Assembly: GCA_002451015.1 (NCBI GenBank)
Contig: DKBB01000029.1
Coordinates: 4,173 to 9,412 of the forward strand
Length of the DNA stretch: 5,240 nt
From: Acidobacteria bacterium UBA6911
GTDB lineage: Bacteria; Acidobacteriota; UBA6911
Direction: 5' to 3'
Below are positions 1 to 5,064 of the stretch, in pieces. The notes under the pieces are model-generated. The model was not told the origin of the DNA and did not search any database. It saw only the letters and a list, made by a program, of their open reading frames with translations. The translations under genes were made by a program, and so were the position numbers. The first letter of the stretch is position 1. The number at the start of each line of letters is the position of its first letter.

Positions 1-425
1 CCGTCATACATGGGAGTGCTGGTGGAGCCGCCGCTAAAGCCTCCTCCATAAATCCAGAAGATAACCGGAAGCTTTTCATCCGTCTGTTTTGCCGGCGTCC
101 ACACGTTCAGGTACAGGCAGTCTTCGCTGACCGGCGCGGTGTTCCCCATTGCGCCCGCGGCCTGCATGCAGGCGGGCCCGAAAGCATCCGCTTTCTTGAT
201 ACCCTTCCAGGGATCCACCGGCGCAGGTGCATGCCAGCGCAGATCTCCGACCGGAGGCGCGGCAAATGGAACCCCTTTATAGGAAAAAATTCCGTCCTGC
301 TCGACACCTTCAATCGTGCCTCCCGTTACCTCAACCGTTGTTGTCAGAGACGGCGAACCGCATGCACCGGCGAAAAAGGCCAGGGCCAGTAACAATATAA
401 AACAACTTGAATGTTTGAAAAGCAT
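1..425 (-). CDS. Type-B carboxylesterase lipoprotein (esterase A), N-terminal part, cut by window edge
   Basis: Reading the minus strand from the ATG at 425-423 gives 141 codons with no stop before the window edge, so the C-terminal part lies outside. The start is supported by AAGGAGG four bases upstream. Residues 1-22 look like a lipoprotein signal: a K/H n-region, a hydrophobic stretch and the lipobox A-G-A-C with Cys22. Then come the usual type-B N-terminal landmarks: [12 protein letters not shown] near 47-58, DLRW, the signature EDCLYLNVW at 101-109 and the oxyanion-loop motif WIYGGGF at 124-130. The nucleophile, acid and histidine of the triad would lie beyond the edge, so activity cannot be judged. 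It is a paralogue of the esterase at 2118-3710 (about 64% identical by hand alignment over this part) in opposite orientation. It follows the UroD-like gene by 69 bp on the same strand with no obvious terminator between, so co-transcription is likely. The substrate is unknown. Confidence 0.92.
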   Translation of the reverse strand, partial: MLFKHSSCFILLLALAFFAGACGSPSLTTTVEVTGGTIEGVEQDGIFSYKGVPFAAPPVGDLRWHAPAPVDPWKGIKKADAFGPACMQAAGAMGNTAPVSEDCLYLNVWTPAKQTDEKLPVIFWIYGGGFSGGSTSTPMYD

Positions 426-494
426 TGCGCCTCCTTGTGTTCAAATGTGTGTTGATGAAACTATGGATCATGATGACCAAGCTAATAACCCGGA

Positions 495-1808
495 TTAATA
501 CCTCCCGTACTCTTTAATTGATTTCAGCATTGCCTGCATGTCTTCAATTCGTGTCTTGTCCGGAATCTTAATGACGATTATAAGGCCGTCATTACTGCCG
601 CATTTATCAATAAGATCTTTAATGAAAGATTCCAGTTGGCCGATCGACCACAGCTTGCACACATTCGGACATCGCACCAGAAGACTTGTATGACCTCCTA
701 GAATCTCCTTTGCCCGAACGGCATCCGCAGCTTCGACAGAAGCCAATATCCTGCCTTTGGGTAGTTCCAGAAGACATTCCAGCCTGTCACCAAATACAGC
801 TTCGAAGAACGGCACAGGCACGTAACCCAGGTCTACGTGTGTTTGCAGAGACTTCTTTAGTCCTGGCCAGTAAAACTTTTTAAATTGAGCCTCGGACATA
901 AAGACCGGATCGCCTCTCCAGAGCGGCATGCCTACTCTCGGAGGATAGTCTCTCTCATTTGGATCAGCATGAATGGCACAAGCAATGCGCCTTTCAAGTA
1001 TCGCATCAGAAGCCTGGATTAATTTGTCGGGCCGACGATACATATCGAGCATGGAGCCTTTCATTCCACGCAGGAAGCTCGTGACCGTATCAAAAGGCGC
1101 TCCGCCCACACCTCCCGGCGCAAACCGGGCAAAGGGAGGGAATCCCAGTTGGGCCAGATCTTCATACGCATCCCCCACATTCTTGTGAAACTCATTCACA
1201 AGCTTCCCGGATTCAGCCAGATTTCCGGCCATTTGCAGAAAATCCGGATCGGTAAAAAGCGGAGTCAAGTGCTCAAACCCCATAAAAATGCTGTCCAGGG
1301 GAGGGAGTTTTGCCAAAGGTGCTAGGGCCTTATAGACGCGGGGAAGGTAACGGCGGATCATAAAGCCGGTGGGGTCATTCAGGAACATGTCGTACTCGTC
1401 TTCCTTCATGTATTCCCGTTCGATGAACTGGTATTCATAATCCGGCGGTTTAGGCCCACCGGGCCATACGCAGTTCTGGACACCCAGTTCGGTCATTGCT
1501 GCGCCGCAGGACGGAAACCCCGGCTCGCCCATGTCGGGTTCCAGATCAACCACCATTTTCCGCATCGTTCTCTTCAGCGTGATCGGATCGTAGAAGGCAG
1601 CCGTCTTGGGAATTCCGGAATAGTGATGCGCCTCGACAAGAACCATGAAGGGCACTCGATCCGGTTGTCTCAATTCGATCACATCCAGGACTCGTTTGGC
1701 TCTTTCCTCATACAGCTGTTCGACAGTTTTGCCGGTACGTTCTTCAATCTGTTTTTTGAAAAGAAGGTTTTCTTCCCGGTATTTTTCGATTTCAGTCCCG
1801 GATGCCAT
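495..1808 (-). CDS. Uroporphyrinogen decarboxylase-superfamily protein, not a true HemE; possible methyltransferase
   Basis: This 437-residue cytoplasmic protein has no signal peptide. The start at 1808 has a strong ribosome site (AAGGTGATC, four bases upstream). Residues 1-36 are charged and helical, probably coiled coil. The UroD-like barrel begins at RVLDVIELRQPDRVPF (39-54). The C-terminal half has the family's DLGYVPVPFFEAVFGDRLE (326-344), ELPKGRI (348-354), AKEILGG (366-372) and LIDKCGSNDGLIIVI (399-413) blocks. The RQAGR substrate-binding motif of haem-pathway HemE is absent, and the protein is longer than HemE (about 350 residues), so haem synthesis is unlikely. The family also includes the corrinoid:coenzyme M methyltransferases MtaA and MtbA, but their HxC zinc motif is not visible at the expected place; there the sequence reads PFFEAVF. 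A CPNVC group (380-384) and His373 are the only obvious metal-ligand candidates. No corrinoid protein lies in the window. Family assignment is firm; function is open. Confidence 0.9.
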   Translation of the reverse strand: MASGTEIEKYREENLLFKKQIEERTGKTVEQLYEERAKRVLDVIELRQPDRVPFMVLVEAHHYSGIPKTAAFYDPITLKRTMRKMVVDLEPDMGEPGFPSCGAAMTELGVQNCVWPGGPKPPDYEYQFIEREYMKEDEYDMFLNDPTGFMIRRYLPRVYKALAPLAKLPPLDSIFMGFEHLTPLFTDPDFLQMAGNLAESGKLVNEFHKNVGDAYEDLAQLGFPPFARFAPGGVGGAPFDTVTSFLRGMKGSMLDMYRRPDKLIQASDAILERRIACAIHADPNERDYPPRVGMPLWRGDPVFMSEAQFKKFYWPGLKKSLQTHVDLGYVPVPFFEAVFGDRLECLLELPKGRILASVEAADAVRAKEILGGHTSLLVRCPNVCKLWSIGQLESFIKDLIDKCGSNDGLIIVIKIPDKTRIEDMQAMLKSIKEYGRY

Positions 1809-1843
1809 GCCTGATCACCTTATAAAATGACTGCAACGCATAA

Positions 1844-1917
1844 TTCATATTATGGCTGTTTCATATTCTGAAATTATACACTTGTATAAATCGTGAATTC
1901 CGGTTTTATAATATGAA
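1844..1917. repeat. Inverted repeat TTCATATTAT / ATAATATGAA around the central palindrome
   Basis: Perfect 10-bp arms lie at 1844-1853 and 1908-1917. Their midpoint is within 1 bp of the midpoint of the palindrome at 1874-1889, so the two are almost concentric. A further TTCATAT copy lies at 1860-1866. The right arm overlaps the candidate minus-strand -10 box. The arms could be outer regulator sites, or the whole could fold as a cruciform; AT-rich composition makes chance a real alternative. Confidence 0.4.
1874..1889. promoter_or_regulatory. 16-bp palindrome, operator-like
   Basis: TTATACA-CT-TGTATAA has perfect 7-bp arms around a 2-bp centre. It lies between the divergent genes and just inside the predicted UroD-like transcript. 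Its size and symmetry fit a site for a dimeric helix-turn-helix repressor. No regulator gene is in the window, so the binding protein is unknown. Confidence 0.45.
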
Positions 1918-1933
1918 AGAGGCCGGCCTTCAA
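1905..1933 (-). promoter_or_regulatory. Candidate sigma-70 type promoter for the UroD-like gene
   Basis: On the minus strand, TTGAAG (1933-1928, four of six matches to TTGACA) is followed after exactly 17 bp by TATAAA (1910-1905, five of six matches to TATAAT). Transcription would begin near 1898, giving a leader of about 90 bases before the ATG at 1808. The palindrome at 1874-1889 would then lie just downstream of the start, a usual place for a repressor site. AT-rich sequence produces such matches by chance, so this is only a candidate. Confidence 0.4.
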
Positions 1934-2050
1934 GCGATAATTTGCAGGAATTGCGATAAAGTGGCATTCCAACACATCCCGCGAAATCCGGAATGTTCTG
2001 CGCGCAATGAATCGGAATGAACTGCCGGAATGAAATATTGGCAAACTATA

Positions 2051-2079
2051 TTGATAACAACGGTCGGTCTGCCTGTAAT
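2051..2079 (+). promoter_or_regulatory. Candidate sigma-70 type promoter for esterase B
   Basis: TTGATA (2051-2056, five of six) is followed after exactly 17 bp by TGTAAT (2074-2079, five of six). Transcription would begin near 2086, giving a leader of about 32 bases with the ribosome site AAGGAG at 2107-2112. This is the best promoter match in the window. Confidence 0.5.
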
Positions 2080-2099
2080 GAAAAAAAATTGCATTACAG
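2073..2099. promoter_or_regulatory. Inverted repeat over the esterase B -10 box
   Basis: CTGTAATG (2073-2080) and CATTACAG (2092-2099) are perfect 8-bp inverted copies separated by 11 bases, mostly A. The left arm covers the predicted -10 box and the right arm lies just past the predicted start. The mRNA would begin inside the loop, so an RNA hairpin is unlikely if the promoter call is right. A repressor operator is the better reading. If transcription starts further upstream, it could instead form a leader hairpin before the ribosome site. Confidence 0.45.
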
Positions 2100-2117
2100 A
2101 AATATTAAGGAGATGCG

Positions 2118-3710
2118 ATGCTTTCCAAACATTCAAGTTGTTTTTTTGTGTCAGTGGTCTCGATTGTTTTTATCGTTGCATGCAGTTCGCCGCCTCTGAC
2201 GACAACCGTTGAGGTAACGGGAGGCACCATTGAAGGTGTCGATCAGGACGGCGTTTTTTCATACAAAGGGATTCCGTTTGCTGCGCCGCCGGTGGCGGAT
2301 CTGCGCTGGAAGGCTCCGCAGCCGACAAAGGCATGGACGGGAGTCAGAAACGCCGATACCTTCGCTCCCGGCTGCATGCAGGATTCCAGCATGTCCGCGA
2401 TGACGGGAGCCCCCGCAAATTTCAGCGAGGACTGCCTGTACCTGAATGTATGGACGGCAGCGAAAACCGCCGGCGAAAAGCGGCCGGTGATGGTGTGGAT
2501 TCACGGCGGCGCCTTCGTCGGCGGAATGACGGGAACTCCCATGTTCGACGGAACAAAATTCGCCCAAAAGGGGGTGGTCCTCGTAAGCATCGCATATCGG
2601 CTGGGCGTTTTCGGTTTCATGGCGCACCCGGAACTCAGCCGTGAAAGCGGCAGGGGGTCGGGGACCTATGGAATTCAGGACATGATAGCCGGCCTCCAAT
2701 GGGTAAAAGACAATATCGCCCGATTCGGTGGAGATCCTTCGTGTGTCACGATTTTCGGCGAGTCGGCGGGAGGAATCGCGGTCGGCATGCTTTCCGCTGC
2801 TCCGCCGGCCAAGGGGCTGTTCCATCGTGCAATTTCCGAAAGCGGAGGCTCTTTTGCCCCGCCACGAATTGAAGATGGAGCCGGGCAGAATGTACCGGCA
2901 TTGAAGCTGGCAGAGTCGGACGGCGAAAGCTTCCTGAAGAAACTCGGCGCCTCTGATATGAACGCTGCGCGGGCTCTGCCGGCCGAACAGATCCAGGAAG
3001 CTGCCGGAGGAGGAATGGGCGGTGTCCGTTTCTGGCCTGTAGCCGATGGCTACGTAATCCCGGGCGACCCCTATGAATTGTATGAAAAAGGCCGATTCAA
3101 CGACACTCCGATCCTGGCCGGCACCAACTCCAATGAGGGTGGATTGTTCATGCGCGGCCCTGTTAACGCTGAAGAGTTTGAAAAACAGATACGATCCGGT
3201 TATGGAGAGCGGGCGGATGTGATTTTGGAAGCGTATCCGCATTCAACCGACGCCGAAGCGGCCCGCGCATCGGCAGACGTCTTCCGCGAATTCGCATTTG
3301 CATGGCCTACCTGGGCCTGGGCGCGAATGCAATCCCGGATGGGGGATGGAAAAGCCTTCGTCTATTATTACGATCATCGCACACCGGCATCTCCCGACGG
3401 GGCCAATCATGCAGCGGAGGTTTCTTATGTCTTCGGGAATTTTGCAGGACCGGGCGGCGCACCCCGTCCCGAAGACCTGGCTCTTTCCGAACTGATCCAA
3501 ACATATTGGATCAATTTCGCAGCAACGGGTGACCCCAACAGAAGACCCGCCTTGCCTCTTTGGCCCAACTTTACCGAGCAGGATCAGCAGGTTCTGTATT
3601 TCGATGATTCTGCAAGCGCGAAACCAATCCCGAACCTGGAAAAGCTGAAGGCCTTCGACAGCTACTATTCCTGGCGCAGGGAACAGGCCAGGGAAAAAAT
3701 CGGGCAGTAG
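2118..3710 (+). CDS. Type-B carboxylesterase lipoprotein (esterase B), complete
   Basis: This 530-residue exported serine ester hydrolase has the usual length for the family (about 500-550). The start at 2118 follows AAGGAG by five bases. Residues 1-21 form a lipoprotein signal with lipobox I-V-A-C and lipidated Cys22. Ser23 at +2 would favour outer-membrane sorting in a Gram-negative. Landmarks in order are FSYKGIPFAAPP (47-58), Cys86 and Cys106 (likely disulfide), EDCLYLNVW (104-112), oxyanion loop WIHGGAF (127-133) and nucleophile elbow GESAGG (214-219) with Ser216. The acid is Glu340 in TNSNEGG, and the histidine is His431 in NHAAEVSYVFGNF (430-442). The full triad is present, so it should be active. 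The layout resembles PnbA-type bacterial carboxylesterases. It is a paralogue of the cut esterase at the left edge and is divergent from the UroD-like gene. The natural ester is unknown; specificity cannot be read from sequence in this family. Confidence 0.96.
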   Translation: MLSKHSSCFFVSVVSIVFIVACSSPPLTTTVEVTGGTIEGVDQDGVFSYKGIPFAAPPVADLRWKAPQPTKAWTGVRNADTFAPGCMQDSSMSAMTGAPANFSEDCLYLNVWTAAKTAGEKRPVMVWIHGGAFVGGMTGTPMFDGTKFAQKGVVLVSIAYRLGVFGFMAHPELSRESGRGSGTYGIQDMIAGLQWVKDNIARFGGDPSCVTIFGESAGGIAVGMLSAAPPAKGLFHRAISESGGSFAPPRIEDGAGQNVPALKLAESDGESFLKKLGASDMNAARALPAEQIQEAAGGGMGGVRFWPVADGYVIPGDPYELYEKGRFNDTPILAGTNSNEGGLFMRGPVNAEEFEKQIRSGYGERADVILEAYPHSTDAEAARASADVFREFAFAWPTWAWARMQSRMGDGKAFVYYYDHRTPASPDGANHAAEVSYVFGNFAGPGGAPRPEDLALSELIQTYWINFAATGDPNRRPALPLWPNFTEQDQQVLYFDDSASAKPIPNLEKLKAFDSYYSWRREQAREKIGQ

Positions 3711-3734
3711 AATCCGAGCCTTATCGACCTGAGA

Positions 3735-3787
3735 GGATGCCTTCATGTCCCAACAGCAGGACAGCGTCGAGGGGGACAAGGGCATCC
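3735..3787 (+). other. Imperfect long stem-loop downstream of esterase B
   Basis: GGATGCC (3735-3741) pairs with GGCATCC (3781-3787). Further inside, TT pairs with AA and GTCCC (3747-3751) pairs with GGGAC (3773-3777), with short bulges. It begins 25 bases after the esterase stop codon. No T-run follows, so it is not a standard intrinsic terminator. It could protect or process the mRNA end between the two esterase genes. Confidence 0.35.
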
Positions 3788-3827
3788 AATAGGGGTCAAC
3801 AATACAGGCCTGAGAATGGAAGCAAGT

Positions 3828-3841
3828 ATTTTCGTGAAAAT
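3828..3841. promoter_or_regulatory. Short palindrome upstream of the secreted hydrolase gene
   Basis: ATTTTC-GT-GAAAAT has perfect 6-bp arms, 29 bp before the ATG at 3871. I see no convincing -35/-10 pair beside it. It could be an operator or a weak leader hairpin, or it could be chance. Confidence 0.25.
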
Positions 3842-3870
3842 TCCAAAGTATCTGTGATGGAGGTTTTAGG

Positions 3871-4869
3871 ATGTTAAAGAAAAGAAAAGTATTATTTGTT
3901 TCTTTAGTTATTTGTACTTTCCTGGCGGTTTATGTAATTGCACAGAATGGGCCTGCGACTAACGACAATTTTGGAACATCAAAAGTTACGAGTCCGCCGG
4001 TAAGCACAACAGCCGGGCAAAGCAGACGCACGGGGGCCGATCCGGTGGACGATCGTGTGGAGCTGCGCGAGTATCTCTTCACCGATACCGACGAGATGCT
4101 TCCATATGCGGTGTTTGTTTCTACGAAGGCGACCAAAGACAAGAAAGCCCCGCTGGTACTGGCTCTGCACGGATTCAGCGGGAACCACGGTACTTTCATG
4201 CGCACCCAGTGCGTGGACGAGGCGGAAAAGAACGGTTACATCCTCGTAGGCGCGATGGGCTACAGCCCCAGCGGCTCGTTCGGCATGCCAATGGGAAGAC
4301 CTACAGGTGCCCCCCCTAAGACGAATGGCGCCGAGTCAAAAGCTCAAGCCAAGCCGGGAGACGGCGCGGCTCGCGATGGCCAGCCCAAACGCGGCATGTT
4401 CATGGGCATGCAGGGTGGCCCCGGCGGAACAAAGGAGACAGACCCGGCCAAGGTTGCCGAACTCAGCGAGAAGGATGCGATGAACGTCCTGGAAATGGCC
4501 CGAAAGGAATTCAACATCGATGATAATCGCATCTACCTGATGGGCCATTCTCTAGGTGGCGGAGGCGCATTGCATATGGGCGAAAAGTTTGCCTCTATTT
4601 GGGCTGGTGTTGCCGGATTGGCTCCGGCCGCGTTTGGCTTTCAGTGGAGTGCGGACCAGAAGCTCAAGAACATGCCGCTATTGATCATCGTGGGCGAAGA
4701 GGACAGGCTGGTGACAGGTTCGCAGCAGTTGGCCGATGAACTCAAAGGCCTGAACTTCCATGTCGAATACAAGTCATTACCCGGACTGGATCACGGCGGG
4801 ATCATAGGGGGCAGCATGCCGGATGTTTTTAAGTTTTTTAACGAACACACCAGGCCAGGATCTGAATAA
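3871..4869 (+). CDS. Secreted alpha/beta-hydrolase, PHB-depolymerase/feruloyl-esterase-like
   Basis: This is a 332-residue protein whose start is supported by GGAGG seven bases upstream. Residues 1-24 form a Sec signal peptide (MLKKRK n-region, hydrophobic core, probable cleavage after VIA). A Thr/Ser/Pro-rich linker (about 28-58) leads into the hydrolase fold. PLVLALHGFSGNHG (94-107) is the first strand and oxyanion loop. The nucleophile elbow is GHSLGG (225-230) with Ser227. Asp278 in GEEDRLV is the likely acid, and His308 in GLDHGG the likely base. The triad is complete. Residues 133-190 are an unusual Gly/Pro/Met/Lys-rich insertion, probably disordered. The pattern fits the PHB-depolymerase/LpqC/CE1 feruloyl-esterase-like group or a dienelactone-hydrolase-like enzyme, not a type-B carboxylesterase. 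It lies 160 bp after esterase B on the same strand and may share its transcript. The substrate is unknown; a soluble periplasmic location is inferred from the non-lipoprotein signal. Confidence 0.9.
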   Translation: MLKKRKVLFVSLVICTFLAVYVIAQNGPATNDNFGTSKVTSPPVSTTAGQSRRTGADPVDDRVELREYLFTDTDEMLPYAVFVSTKATKDKKAPLVLALHGFSGNHGTFMRTQCVDEAEKNGYILVGAMGYSPSGSFGMPMGRPTGAPPKTNGAESKAQAKPGDGAARDGQPKRGMFMGMQGGPGGTKETDPAKVAELSEKDAMNVLEMARKEFNIDDNRIYLMGHSLGGGGALHMGEKFASIWAGVAGLAPAAFGFQWSADQKLKNMPLLIIVGEEDRLVTGSQQLADELKGLNFHVEYKSLPGLDHGGIIGGSMPDVFKFFNEHTRPGSE

Positions 4870-4875
4870 GAACGA

Positions 4876-4897
4876 CCTTCATTTTGAAAAATGTAGG
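4876..4897 (+). other. Small inverted repeat just after the hydrolase stop codon
   Basis: CCT-T-CATTTT-GA-AAAATG-T-AGG is symmetric with one T/T mismatch per arm, seven bases after the stop at 4869. No T-run follows, so it is at best a weak transcript-end hairpin. The tight centre means that only the outer pairs would form in RNA. Confidence 0.25.
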
Positions 4898-4975
4898 ATT
4901 AAGCGTGGAAAGACGTTAGTCTAATGAGTGTAGGAATTCTCCAAAACCTGAAAATAAAACAACTAATTAAACTCG

Positions 4976-5042
4976 AAAAAAGCATCGGATATGTCTGATT
5001 TTTAATTATTTAAAAGCAGAATCGGGAGAATCCGATGTTTTT
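4976..5042 (+). terminator. Stem-loop with T-run between hydrolase and flavoprotein genes; terminator or attenuator
   Basis: CATCGGAT (4983-4990) pairs perfectly with ATCCGATG (5030-5037). The stem extends through a G-U pair into a run of A (4978-4981) facing a run of T (5038-5042). The 39-base loop is long but holds an inner stem, TCTG (4994-4997) with CAGA (5017-5020), flanked by T-rich and A-rich runs that may also pair. A stem followed by T residues is the mark of intrinsic termination. The T-run ends only 22 bp before the flavoprotein ATG, leaving no room for a promoter after it. It therefore probably acts in the flavoprotein leader as well as at the end of the upstream transcript. Confidence 0.55.
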
Positions 5043-5064
5043 ATTCTAAAGCCGGAGACTGGAT

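Larger units (their letters stand above)
1809..2117. promoter_or_regulatory. Divergent intergenic control region
   Basis: This 309-bp gap separates the UroD-like gene (leftward) from esterase B (rightward), so it must carry control signals for both. No credible ORF lies here. It is clearly richer in A and T than the genes, most of all at 1820-1920. It contains one candidate promoter for each direction, a 16-bp palindrome, a wider inverted repeat around that palindrome, an 8-bp inverted repeat over the esterase promoter, a direct repeat GCGATAA at 1934-1940 and 1953-1959, and an excess of GGAAT pentamers. The individual elements are listed separately. Confidence 0.75.

Noticed and set aside
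160..173. Perfect 14-bp palindrome GCCTGCATGCAGGC
   Set aside because: It encodes the conserved Cys-Met-Gln segment of esterase A, and esterase B has a similar but imperfect version, so coding constraint is enough to explain it.
107..313. Minus-strand open frame of 68 codons
   Set aside because: It is an out-of-frame reading of esterase A, whose true frame is open through the same stretch and carries the family motifs.
426..494. Gap between the UroD-like gene and esterase A checked for a terminator or promoter
   Set aside because: Only the esterase ribosome site and a short ATCATGAT palindrome at 467-474 are visible; there is no stem with a T-run and no promoter pair.
316..498. Plus-strand open frame of 60 codons
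   Set aside because: It is antisense to the esterase A signal peptide region and the following gap, with no ribosome site or similarity.
1907..1912. Perfect TATAAT on the plus strand
   Set aside because: No acceptable -35 lies at 16-18 bp, and it would give a leader of about 200 bases; the pair at 2051-2079 is a better promoter for esterase B.
2333..2644. Plus-strand open frame of 103 codons inside esterase B
   Set aside because: It is an alternative frame of the esterase with Arg/Gly-rich shadow composition.
2259..3242. Long open frame of 327 codons on the minus strand opposite esterase B
   Set aside because: It lies wholly inside a clearly real esterase gene with full catalytic motifs, has no family resemblance and has an Arg/Ser/His-rich shadow composition.
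3243..3785. Minus-strand open frame of 180 codons over the end of esterase B
   Set aside because: Mostly antisense to the esterase C-terminus, with no recognisable motifs; its 5' end falls in the stem-loop region without a good ribosome site.
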